Shown: in pieces, positions 1 to 6,835 of the stretch | Numbering within the stretch: the first letter of the stretch is position 1 | Layout: each line of letters starts with the position of its first letter | Source: JAHHLP01 sp041609895 | GTDB lineage: Bacteria; Bacteroidota; Rhodothermia; Rhodothermales; JABDKH01 | Length of the DNA: 7,760 nucleotides | Direction: 5' to 3' | Assembly: GCA_041609895.1 (NCBI GenBank) | Contig: JBFIPX010000163.1 | Location: forward strand, 1-7,760 | Notes under the pieces: model-generated | The model's database searches: none | What the model was told of the DNA's origin: nothing | The model's input: only the letters and a program-made list of their open reading frames with translations | Program-made: the position numbers and the translations under genes

Positions 1-482
1 AGCAGAACCTTGGCAAACTTCAAGCGATCCTCGTTCACTTCCTCGGGAGTGAGGGATGCGACGACGCCACGCAGGTTTCCCTCCAAAGTCTCCTTCGCGA
101 TGAGTTGAATCTCGTCGAGTGATTTGCCGAGCAGTCGTTCCACCGCATTGTTAAGCTCCGTCTCCGTCGACGCGATCTTGACGTTGGCGATCGCGCGGAC
201 GGCGAGCGGAATCCCACCCTTACTGTAGGAGTTCGTGACCGTCAGATCGATGGGGATGGTGTTCAACATGAGCCGATCGACCGATTCGATAATCGGTATG
301 CGAAATCCGCGTCCACCTTTGATCACGCGGTAACCTACAACCGCTCCATCCGTCAGTTGCCGCTTACGACCGCTGAAGATGAGGACCTCGTTGGGATGGC
401 AAATCTTGAGGTTGGCTCGAACGATACCGATGACGGCGAGAAATCCAAGAATGAGAACAAAAGGAACGACAAAAATTTCCAT
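1..482 (-). CDS. Flotillin-like SPFH/PHB-domain protein, 3' end missing
   Basis: Only the first 160 codons are present; the gene runs off the left edge. The protein starts MEIFVVPFVLILGF, a single hydrophobic membrane segment at about residues 3-21. An SPFH (band 7/PHB) domain follows: NEVLIFSGRK (31-40), VIKGGRGFRIPIIESVDRL (53-71), the IPIDLTV strand (76-82), and the helix with LLGKSLDEIQ (117-126) and ETLEGNLRGVVASLTPEE (131-148). This order fits bacterial flotillins of the FloT/YuaG type better than FloA, which has a different N-terminus. Flotillins oligomerise on the inner face of the membrane and organise detergent-resistant microdomains. The coiled-coil C-terminal half expected in the family would lie outside the window. 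The start is the first ATG of the frame, 47 bases after the NfeD stop; its ribosome site is weak. Co-transcription with the NfeD gene is very likely. Family assignment is confident; the specific role is inferred. Confidence 0.9.
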   Translation of the reverse strand, partial: MEIFVVPFVLILGFLAVIGIVRANLKICHPNEVLIFSGRKRQLTDGAVVGYRVIKGGRGFRIPIIESVDRLMLNTIPIDLTVTNSYSKGGIPLAVRAIANVKIASTETELNNAVERLLGKSLDEIQLIAKETLEGNLRGVVASLTPEEVNEDRLKFAKVL

Positions 483-529
483 CGAGGTTGCTGCCTTACA
501 GTTGCTTGTTACAGATTCGATTCATCAGT

Positions 530-1153
530 TCAAGTGGGCTTCACGACTTCGGCGACTGAGCCGTCCATCGCGACCACGACAACCTCTTCGCCCTGGCTGA
601 ACGACTTTGTGTTCTCGTCGTCAAAAGATCGAGCGACTAGCTGCAGTCGCTGACCTTTTGATACGATCGTAATCTTGCCCGTTTCGGAGCCTTCGAACGG
701 TAGCATGACAGTACCGGTTGAGCCGCGAATGTCGCCCGTCGTGAGCTGGCTGGTCACGGTCCGATAGCCGACCCGTTTGATTACGTAGTTGCCCCCGAGA
801 CCGATAACGAGGCCGGTCAACAGAGAGGCGACGAAAGTCCACACCGGCGACGCGTCAAGCCATGTGAGCAGCGATCCCGTCAGGCCGAAGAAGGCTGCAA
901 AGAGGAAGAGTGCGCGTACCGAGAAGAGATCGATGAGACCGCTTCCGCTCGAGACGTCAGTGCCGTCGAAACCGGAAACGTCTGCGTCCATGTCGGCATC
1001 CAGGCCGGCATCGAAGTCAGCATCGAAGTCAGCATCGAAGTCGGCATCAAAGTCAGCATCGATGTCCACGTCGGCTTCTCCGTCGCCCCCGAGTATCGAG
1101 AGCAGTACAAAGAACCCTCCTACGATCATGCTTATGAGATAGACGGCGTCCAT
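530..1153 (-). CDS. NfeD-like membrane protein with Asp-rich repeat loop
   Basis: This is a 207-residue protein of the short NfeD type. Segments in order: a first hydrophobic helix (residues about 4-22), a very acidic loop (24-66) containing DADFD repeats, two further hydrophobic segments (about 79-98 and 103-125), then a soluble C-terminal domain (about 130-205). That domain has the features of the NfeD OB fold: GSTGTVMLPFEGSETGKI (144-161), LVARSF (172-177) and GEEVVVVAMDGSVAEVV (188-204). With three helices the acidic loop and the OB domain should lie on the same side of the membrane (inference). Short NfeD proteins such as YuaF are encoded next to flotillins and work with them in membrane microdomains, and the downstream flotillin gene supports this. 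The ATG at 1153 is preceded by an AGGA ribosome site about five bases away, so the start is secure. The Asp repeat is not a standard part of the family. Confidence 0.88.
   Translation of the reverse strand: MDAVYLISMIVGGFFVLLSILGGDGEADVDIDADFDADFDADFDADFDAGLDADMDADVSGFDGTDVSSGSGLIDLFSVRALFLFAAFFGLTGSLLTWLDASPVWTFVASLLTGLVIGLGGNYVIKRVGYRTVTSQLTTGDIRGSTGTVMLPFEGSETGKITIVSKGQRLQLVARSFDDENTKSFSQGEEVVVVAMDGSVAEVVKPT
980..1072 (-). repeat. 12-bp tandem repeat encoding (DADF)n in NfeD
   Basis: Read on the plus strand, GCATCGAAGTCA occurs at 1008-1019 and 1020-1031. Close variants follow at 1032-1043, 1044-1055 and 1056-1067, each differing by one to three bases. Looser copies extend to about 980. 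On the coding strand each unit gives Asp-Phe-Asp-Ala, so Asp falls on every second residue from about residue 28 to 58, broken only around Ala-Gly-Leu at 49-51. Because the unit is a multiple of three, copy-number change would keep the frame. Confidence 0.9.
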
Positions 1154-1207
1154 TTCGTCCTATCCCGGGTGATTGCGAGTGATAGTCTGCCGTTCGAGAG
1201 TACGCCG

Positions 1208-1236
1208 ATCATACCCAAAAGTTGGGCCATCAACAA
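1208..1236 (-). promoter_or_regulatory. Candidate sigma70-type promoter of the nfeD-flotillin unit
   Basis: On the minus strand a TTGTTG hexamer (1236-1231) is separated by 17 bases from TATGAT (1213-1208), which matches five of six bases of the -10 consensus. The -35 keeps only the TTG core. Transcription would start near 1200 and leave a leader of about 47 bases before the NfeD ATG. If the organism is a Bacteroidota relative, its promoter consensus may differ, so this is tentative. Confidence 0.4.
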
Positions 1237-1396
1237 CCGCCTTGTGCTGTCGGGCAAAGTCGCACAACCCTGTCGTCGCATCTATGACACTACGATGTCA
1301 CACCTCTCTCCGAGATTGAAGAGCGATGGTCCAAACAACGTGGTTTGGATCGATCGCAACGAGATGGAAAACATTCAGAACGAGGTATACGGCAAA

Positions 1397-1933
1397 ATGA
1401 GCAAAACCATCGACCTGTCCAGGCTGCAGCGATACTTCACCAACTCGGACATCGATTGGAAACCGGTGAAATTTACCAAGGATCGGAAGCGTGCGATGGC
1501 GGTCCCCTATCTGACGAACCGCGCGATCATGGACCGTCTCGATGAGGTATGCGGTCCCGCCAATTGGATGAATCGGTATGCAGAAGGGCCTGACGGGGGA
1601 GTCCTCTGCGGACTGTCGATTCGGGTGGACGGCGAATGGATCACCAAGTGGGACGGAGCGAGCAATACCGATATCGAGGCAGTCAAGGGTGGGCTGAGTG
1701 CGAGTATGCGGCGCGCGGCGGTCCAGTGGGGAATCGGACGGTACCTCTACCGGCTGCCCGCCCAGTGGATCTCTGTCGACGAAAAGGGGCGTTTCCTTCA
1801 ACCTCCAAGTTTGCCCCCCGCGTTTCATCCGGGCTATTCGGCGACAGGTGATGAAGGCGCATCGCTACGTCCCTACTCGGTTAATCGGTCGGGTAGTCGA
1901 CGTCAGCCTAGAAGAATGGCCGCGGCCGGATAA
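1397..1933 (+). CDS. Rad52/Rad22-family (DdrA-like) single-strand annealing protein
   Basis: The product, 178 residues from the chosen start, resembles the N-terminal annealing domain of Rad52/Rad22 as found in bacterial DdrA and phage annealing proteins. Characteristic stretches are IDWKPVKF (19-26), VPYLTNRAIMDRLDEVCGPANW (36-57), GGVLCGLSIRVDGEW (67-81), DGASNTDIEAVKGGLS (86-101) and RRAAVQWGIGRYLYRLPAQW (105-124), ending with PPSLPPAFHP (136-145). These proteins form rings on single-stranded DNA, protect 3' ends and anneal complementary strands. About 33 residues follow the domain; the last part is Arg-rich (RPYSVNRSGSRRQPRRM) and could add DNA contact. The frame is open back to a GTG at 1169, with ATGs at 1295 and 1364. 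I chose 1397 because the family begins shortly before the IDW motif and because GAGG lies 11 bases upstream. No phage genes are nearby. The family call is firm; the start is moderately sure. Confidence 0.85.
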   Translation: MSKTIDLSRLQRYFTNSDIDWKPVKFTKDRKRAMAVPYLTNRAIMDRLDEVCGPANWMNRYAEGPDGGVLCGLSIRVDGEWITKWDGASNTDIEAVKGGLSASMRRAAVQWGIGRYLYRLPAQWISVDEKGRFLQPPSLPPAFHPGYSATGDEGASLRPYSVNRSGSRRQPRRMAAAG

Positions 1934-2018
1934 CTCGTGCGAGCCAGACGTGACCGTGCACGACAGAATCAAGGGGTTCCTGTCGACGAGCAGGGCAAGA
2001 TCGATCTCGTCACCGGAA

Positions 2019-3173
2019 TCAATCGGTGCCGAACAGGTACTCAAGGGGGCGCCATACCCTTGCACCCCAGGCACTCTCGTTATGGCCGTCGTCCGGATAT
2101 CGAATCCATAGCAACTCATGCCTCCGCTCAAACTCTTTGGACCTCAGCATCGCCAGCATCTCTTCCACACCTTCCTGCAACCGCGTGTCCAGCTCGTCTC
2201 CTCCGTTATCTATGTAGAGCTTCTGACCATCGCCTTGCCACTCGCGGCCTGTCCCGACTCCTTCCACAACGGATGGCGGGAAATAAGGGGAAAGGCAGGC
2301 GGCCATCGAAAAGACTTCTGGATGGTTCCAAAGCAGGAGGAAGGCCGCCAAGCCGCCCGAGGAAGATCCGATGACTGCCGTGTTGCCCGGATCGGAAAGT
2401 GTTCGGTAGGTCTCGTCGATGAAAGGCTTGACGACGTCGACGACAAACGACTGATACGTCGCGCCGAGGGGCGTGTCGTGATACTCACGCGACCGGTTCG
2501 TCGTATTGTTGATCCCGACAATGATTACCTCCCGGATGCGTCCTGCCGTGATAAGGGAGTCGGCACTCTCATCCAGCTGCCAGTCGACGCCAAATGCCGA
2601 CGTGACAGGATCGAACAGATTCTGGCCATCCTGCGCGTACAGAACCGGGTATCGCTTTTGCTGGTTTTCTTCATAGCCGGGCGGGAGCCAAACCGAAATG
2701 TCTCTGGGTTCAAGTCCGGCAGCAGAGAAGTTTCTGTGGACCCCGACCGTGCCAGTCACCTGAAGTTCTCGACCCTGTTTCCAGGCGCTAACGTCGATAC
2801 GGACTGTAGTGTCGCGCGTTACTCGGAGGTGACGGTTTGGCGGTACGCTTCCATCTGCATCAAGCGCCTCATTCTGCCACAATCCTTGCGTGACCTTGAA
2901 CTCGATGTTCGAGTCAACGGGCATTGCGGCGGTGCCACGCCAGGTGGTCGCATCAGTACGGTGAAGCGGAAGACCCCTGGGGTGCCAAGCACCAAGCGTA
3001 TCGACGCTGCCGGCGATGAATATCTCGGCGTCCGAAGCGAGGGAATCGGCGGTCTTTACGATGAAGGTAATCTCAGCCGCCTCCTGGCCTTCGCAGGCCC
3101 CAACCAGCCCGGAAAGTAAAACCGCGACGACGAGCGCTCGACCGGTACGACACCGATCGCGTGATGGCCTCAT
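2019..3173 (-). CDS. Lipoprotein esterase: CBM20-like module fused to esterase D-type alpha/beta hydrolase
   Basis: From the ATG at 3173 the protein has 384 residues. It begins with a lipoprotein signal: basic MRPSRDRCRTGR, hydrophobic ALVVAVLLSGLVG, then lipobox V-G-A-C with the lipidated Cys at 27. Residues about 34-130 look like a CBM20-type starch-binding module: IFIAGSVDTLGAWHP (51-65), IEFKVTQGLWQNE (90-102) and VPPNRHLRV (110-118). A putative-esterase domain (PF00756 type, alpha/beta hydrolase) follows: ISVWLPPGYEE (159-169), YPVLYAQDGQNLFD (175-188), VIIVGINN (216-223). The nucleophile is probably Ser271 in GSSSG, the acid Asp322 or Asp326 in YIDNGGDELD, and the base His364 in DDGHNE. 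The complete triad motifs suggest an active enzyme; the substrate is unknown. Relatives include enterochelin, feruloyl and acetyl-xylan esterases. An in-frame ATG at 3188, five codons earlier, is an alternative start. The gene converges on the Rad52-type gene and is divergent from uvrA. Confidence 0.87.
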   Translation of the reverse strand: MRPSRDRCRTGRALVVAVLLSGLVGACEGQEAAEITFIVKTADSLASDAEIFIAGSVDTLGAWHPRGLPLHRTDATTWRGTAAMPVDSNIEFKVTQGLWQNEALDADGSVPPNRHLRVTRDTTVRIDVSAWKQGRELQVTGTVGVHRNFSAAGLEPRDISVWLPPGYEENQQKRYPVLYAQDGQNLFDPVTSAFGVDWQLDESADSLITAGRIREVIIVGINNTTNRSREYHDTPLGATYQSFVVDVVKPFIDETYRTLSDPGNTAVIGSSSGGLAAFLLLWNHPEVFSMAACLSPYFPPSVVEGVGTGREWQGDGQKLYIDNGGDELDTRLQEGVEEMLAMLRSKEFERRHELLWIRYPDDGHNESAWGARVWRPLEYLFGTD

Positions 3174-3304
3174 ATTCTTCAGGATCATTCCATGGGACAA
3201 AACGGAACGAAGAAAGTACGCAGCGGTTCGATTTTGATTGGCCTTTTGAAACACTTTTTGACTCGGTCGCACCCGCGGCAGATCTCACTCAAAGCGACTT
3301 CCTG

Positions 3305-6265
3305 ATGCACGACCGGATAGTTGTACATGGAGCCCGGGAGCATAATCTCAAGGATATCGACCTTGAGATACCGCGCAATCGGCTGGTTGTGGTTACCGGA
3401 CTGTCGGGATCGGGTAAGTCCAGTCTGGCTTTCGATACTATTTATGCGGAAGGGCAGCGCCGGTACATGGAGAGCCTGAGCGCATACGCGCGTCAGTTTC
3501 TCGGGATGATGGAGCGACCCGACGTCGATTTCATCGATGGGCTCTCTCCGGTTATCGCGATCGAGCAGAAGACGGTGAGTCGCAACCCCCGCTCGACCGT
3601 GGGCACTGTGACGGAGATCTATGATTTTCTGCGTCTTCTCTTCGCACGAGCGGCCTTGGCATATTCGTTTCTATCCGGCCGTCCGATGCGAAAGCAATCT
3701 GACGACGAGATAATCGACGGAATCCTGTCACTTCCGGAGGGTGCCCGCGTGGTAATACTGGCTCCCGTCGTAAAGGGCAGGAAGGGGCACTATCGAGAAC
3801 TGTTTGAGCAAATCGCTCGGCAAGGTTTCGAGCGAGTCCGGGTCGACGGAGAACTTGTCCAGATCGAGAAAGGCCTCAAGTTAGATCGCTACAAGACACA
3901 CGACATTGAGGTAGTCGTAGATCGCGTTGTGATCAAGCCCGATGCGCGCACCCGCATCGCCAGGTCCGTGGAGACAGCGTTGGGTATGGGGAGCGGGACC
4001 CTGGTTGTCAGCGTTATAGACGATGGCGCAGACGAGGGAGACCGGCTTTTCAGCCGTCACCTCTTCAGTCCGGAGGATGGAATCTCTTACGATGACCCGT
4101 CTCCGAATACGTTCTCATTTAACTCGCCATATGGAGCCTGCCCGGAGTGTAACGGGCTGGGGACCCGCCGGGAGATTACCGAAGATCTTGTGCTCCCGGA
4201 TTTATCTCTGTCGATTAATGACGGCGGAATCGCCCCGCTTGGAAAGCCTCGTGACGTCTGGATCTTCAGTCAGCTGCGTGCAGTGGCGGATCGCTACGGG
4301 TTCAGCTTTGACACGCCGATTGGCGAACTCAGTGACGAGCAGAGGTCGGTCATCCTTCAGGGCGCTGGCGACGAGCAATTTGACATCGTATATCGCTACA
4401 AGAATCGCGAGGTCAAGTACAAACACCGGTATAACGGAGTATTCGGACATCTGTGGCATACGTATGAACAGACGTCTTCGCAGACCTCCCGGCGTTGGTC
4501 GGAGTCGTTCATGCGGACGACCAACTGCCAGGCCTGCGGTGGCGGGAGATTGAAGAAGGAAAGTCTCTCTTATCGGTTTGGTGGCCGAAACATCGCTGAG
4601 TTAGTTTCGATGGACCTCGCTACGCTGCGACAGTTCTTCAACGAGGTCGAATTGTCCGGAAGACAAGGGGTCATTGCGGAACCCATTGTAAAGGAAATTT
4701 CCGAGCGATTGGACTTCTTGCTCAACGTTGGAGTCGGGTATTTGAGCCTGGATCGCTCCGCCCGTACGTTGTCCGGCGGTGAAAGTCAGCGAATTCGATT
4801 GGCTACCCAGATCGGGACGCAGTTGGTCGGCGTCCTGTACGTGCTTGACGAGCCCAGCATCGGTCTCCATCCGCGAGACAACCGGCGACTGATCGATTCG
4901 CTGAGACAGCTACGCGACCTAGGCAACTCTGTGATCGTGGTCGAACATGACCGTGATATGATCGAGGTGGCCGATTTTGTGGTAGACCTGGGGCCGGGCG
5001 CGGGAGAACATGGTGGGTATCTGATGGGCGCTGACGCGCCCGGCGACCTTCCGTTAACATCAAACGGTGCTGTGAGTCTTACGGTTGCGTACCTGACCGG
5101 CAAGCGAGGAATAGATGTTCCTTCCTCGCGGCGAAAGGGTTCCGGGCGTGTGACTGTGCTTCGGGGGGCCTCTGGCCATAACCTGAAGTCAGTGACGCTG
5201 GAAGTACCCTTGGGCCGGCTCATCGCGATGACGGGTGTTTCCGGTTCCGGCAAGTCTTCGCTTGTCAACCAGACGCTCTATCCGATTCTCTCGAATCACT
5301 ACCACCGCTCACAGCTTCCCGCCCTTCCATACGAGTCGGTCGAAGGCCTGGAACATGTCGACAAGGTTATTGACATAGACCAGAGTCCGATCGGCCGGAC
5401 ACCGCGGTCAAACCCGGCAACGTACACCGGTCTCTTCACGCATATCCGAGACGTTTTCGCACAGTTGCCCGAATCGCAGATTCGCGGTTACAAGCCGGGC
5501 CGCTTTTCATTCAATGTGAAGGGTGGTCGATGCGAGGCATGTAAGGGTGCCGGAATCATCAAACTGGAGATGAATTTTCTTCCGGACGTCTATGTCGAAT
5601 GCGAGACGTGCAAGGGCCGCCGCTACAACGCCGAGACGCTTGAGGTCAGGTTCAAAGGAAAGAGCATCGCCGACGTGCTTGAGATGAGCGTGTCCGAGGC
5701 TAAGGAGTTTTTCAGGAACGTGCCGCGAATCGAGCGAAAGCTCCGAACGCTGGACGCAGTTGGTCTTGGCTATATCCGGCTTGGACAACAGGCCACTACG
5801 CTCAGTGGAGGCGAGGCGCAGCGTGTCAAACTGTCCCGCGAGCTTTCCCGCCCCGGAACGGGCAGTACTTTATATATCCTCGACGAACCGACGACTGGAT
5901 TGCACTTCGAGGACATACGCCATTTGCTCAACGTGCTTCAAGCGCTCGTTGACAAAGGCAATACTGTTTTGGTTATCGAGCACAACATGGAAGTCGTCAA
6001 AGTGGCGGACTACGTAATTGACCTCGGACCGGACGGTGGTGCCGCGGGTGGTCAGATCGTCTATGCAGGAACGCCGGAGCAACTTGCGCGCAGGGACTCG
6101 CATACTGGACGCGTCCTCAAGGAAGAACTGGAGCGTAGCTTCGAACGAAGTGAAGGCGAGGAGTTGAGACTATCGCTGGACGATCTACGGGTTGACGACG
6201 AAGACGATATCGAGGTTGACTTCGAGGATATCGAGGAGTCGGAGCCCGAGGACGAACTTGCCTAG
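3305..6265 (+). CDS. uvrA: UvrA, excinuclease ABC subunit A
   Basis: UvrA is the DNA-damage-sensing ATPase of nucleotide excision repair; as a dimer it loads UvrB at lesions. The 986-residue protein has both ABC halves. The first has Walker A GLSGSGKS (32-39), signature LSGGESQR (489-496), Walker B LYVLDEPSIG (511-520) and switch His548. The second has GVSGSGKS (644-651), LSGGEAQR (833-840), LYILDEPTTG (856-865) and His893. The C-terminal zinc module is complete (C743, C746, C766, C769). In the first half CxxC pairs occur at 279/282 and 408/411, but the CxxC normally about 20 residues before 279 is absent. The last 40 residues are strongly acidic, and the protein is somewhat longer than the usual 940-960 residues. 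The start at MHDRIVVHGAREHNL matches the family; the open frame extends upstream to 3161 but that part overlaps the esterase gene. No good ribosome site is visible before 3305. Confidence 0.98.
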   Translation: MHDRIVVHGAREHNLKDIDLEIPRNRLVVVTGLSGSGKSSLAFDTIYAEGQRRYMESLSAYARQFLGMMERPDVDFIDGLSPVIAIEQKTVSRNPRSTVGTVTEIYDFLRLLFARAALAYSFLSGRPMRKQSDDEIIDGILSLPEGARVVILAPVVKGRKGHYRELFEQIARQGFERVRVDGELVQIEKGLKLDRYKTHDIEVVVDRVVIKPDARTRIARSVETALGMGSGTLVVSVIDDGADEGDRLFSRHLFSPEDGISYDDPSPNTFSFNSPYGACPECNGLGTRREITEDLVLPDLSLSINDGGIAPLGKPRDVWIFSQLRAVADRYGFSFDTPIGELSDEQRSVILQGAGDEQFDIVYRYKNREVKYKHRYNGVFGHLWHTYEQTSSQTSRRWSESFMRTTNCQACGGGRLKKESLSYRFGGRNIAELVSMDLATLRQFFNEVELSGRQGVIAEPIVKEISERLDFLLNVGVGYLSLDRSARTLSGGESQRIRLATQIGTQLVGVLYVLDEPSIGLHPRDNRRLIDSLRQLRDLGNSVIVVEHDRDMIEVADFVVDLGPGAGEHGGYLMGADAPGDLPLTSNGAVSLTVAYLTGKRGIDVPSSRRKGSGRVTVLRGASGHNLKSVTLEVPLGRLIAMTGVSGSGKSSLVNQTLYPILSNHYHRSQLPALPYESVEGLEHVDKVIDIDQSPIGRTPRSNPATYTGLFTHIRDVFAQLPESQIRGYKPGRFSFNVKGGRCEACKGAGIIKLEMNFLPDVYVECETCKGRRYNAETLEVRFKGKSIADVLEMSVSEAKEFFRNVPRIERKLRTLDAVGLGYIRLGQQATTLSGGEAQRVKLSRELSRPGTGSTLYILDEPTTGLHFEDIRHLLNVLQALVDKGNTVLVIEHNMEVVKVADYVIDLGPDGGAAGGQIVYAGTPEQLARRDSHTGRVLKEELERSFERSEGEELRLSLDDLRVDDEDDIEVDFEDIEESEPEDELA

Positions 6266-6274
6266 GGACCACAT

Positions 6275-6724
6275 ATGGCCTCGTCCACCTGTGCTAACAA
6301 ACATTTAGACCGCTTGCTGCAGATGCCTCCAGAGTTCGTACCGGAGTACAACAAGCCAGATGCTCCCGGGATTACCATGAACTTCGACAACTCTGTTTCG
6401 ATTTATTACATCGTAACGGCGCACGAAACGTTTGAAGATGCCGCCGTGGCGGTTTTTAAGCTGATTCGAGAGGCGCAAGATCGTTATCCGGGATGGTCGC
6501 GTGTCCTCTACCTTGATATAGAAGGTCATGTGGATCAGCGGGGGAACTTTGAGGATGATTTCGTAGAATTCCAGCAGGAACTGCTCTTTTCGACGGCGGC
6601 GCCGTTTCTGTCCGCATTCGAGACTCCGCTGACAGGTGGTCTGATTAATCCGGATCCCCAGCGCAATGACGTTCCTGACGAACTTGTGATTCGTCCACCT
6701 GAAGGGCCTATCGGACTGAATTGA
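6275..6724 (+). CDS. Conserved-looking hypothetical protein coupled to uvrA
   Basis: I do not recognise this 149-residue protein. It has no signal peptide, membrane segment or Cys/His metal motif; the only Cys is residue 6. The composition is acidic and Pro-rich at both ends. The middle looks like a compact alpha/beta fold: VSIYYIVTAH (41-50), helix ETFEDAAVAVFKLIREAQDR (51-70), strand SRVLYLDIEGHVD (75-87), helix FEDDFVEFQQELLFSTAAPFL (92-112), and an extended tail with PDPQRNDVPDELVIRPPEG (126-144). The start is well supported because AGGGA (6264-6268) overlaps the uvrA stop codon and sits six bases before the ATG, which implies translational coupling with uvrA. Later in-frame ATGs at 6323 and 6377 lack ribosome sites. 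A cytoplasmic protein is likely. A link to UvrA function is only suggested by position. Confidence 0.75.
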   Translation: MASSTCANKHLDRLLQMPPEFVPEYNKPDAPGITMNFDNSVSIYYIVTAHETFEDAAVAVFKLIREAQDRYPGWSRVLYLDIEGHVDQRGNFEDDFVEFQQELLFSTAAPFLSAFETPLTGGLINPDPQRNDVPDELVIRPPEGPIGLN

Positions 6725-6768
6725 AGCACTGATTGCAGATATTGGGTCGTTTACTAACGAGAGGTCCT

Positions 6769-6793
6769 GCGGTGCGGCCGGTTCGTTCACCGC
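6769..6793 (+). other. Small stem-loop between the hypothetical and bactofilin genes
   Basis: GCGGTG (6769-6774) can pair with CACCGC (6788-6793) across a 13-base loop. The following bases (TCTATTTG) are only weakly T-rich, so this could be a poor intrinsic terminator or a leader structure, or be meaningless. The rest of the 107-base gap shows no clear promoter. Confidence 0.25.
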
Positions 6794-6820
6794 TCTATTT
6801 GCCGAATTAGTACGGAGCAC

Positions 6821-6835
6821 ATGTTGATCCAATGA
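6821..6835 (+). other. Four-codon mini-ORF overlapping the bactofilin start
   Basis: ATG TTG ATC CAA TGA at 6821-6835 ends in a TGA that overlaps the bactofilin ATG (ATGA, 6832-6835). GGAG at 6814-6817 lies too far from the bactofilin ATG (14 bases) and rather close to the mini-ORF ATG (3 bases). It may be a coupling leader or coincidence. Confidence 0.2.

Noticed and set aside
789..1142. A 117-codon plus-strand frame with Ser-Ala-Lys repeats
   Set aside because: It is the antisense image of the Asp-rich repeat of the NfeD gene; the apparent repeat is inherited from the 12-bp array.
1922..2018. Terminator between the convergent Rad52-type and esterase genes
   Set aside because: Only a 4-bp CTCG/CGAG inverted pair is visible and there is no T-tract on either strand.
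1698..2111. Possible frameshifted continuation of the Rad52-type gene in the +1 frame
   Set aside because: The Rad52 domain is already complete at PPSLPPAFHP before the frame change would be needed, and the alternative frame runs antisense into the esterase gene.
2118..3119. A 333-codon open frame on the plus strand antisense to the esterase gene
   Set aside because: It lies entirely opposite the esterase, whose signal peptide, domain motifs and catalytic residues are clear. The plus-strand translation has Arg-rich composition and no recognisable motif, as expected for a shadow frame.
3174..3272. Longer N-terminus for the esterase starting at 3272
   Set aside because: The extra 33 residues would precede a complete lipoprotein signal (basic region, hydrophobic core, V-G-A-C), which must be near the N-terminus to work.
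3161..3304. Upstream extension of the UvrA frame from 3161
   Set aside because: UvrA proteins begin just before the D-x-I-x-V-x-GAREHNL motif, which fits ATG 3305. The extension has no family similarity and overlaps the start of the divergent esterase gene.
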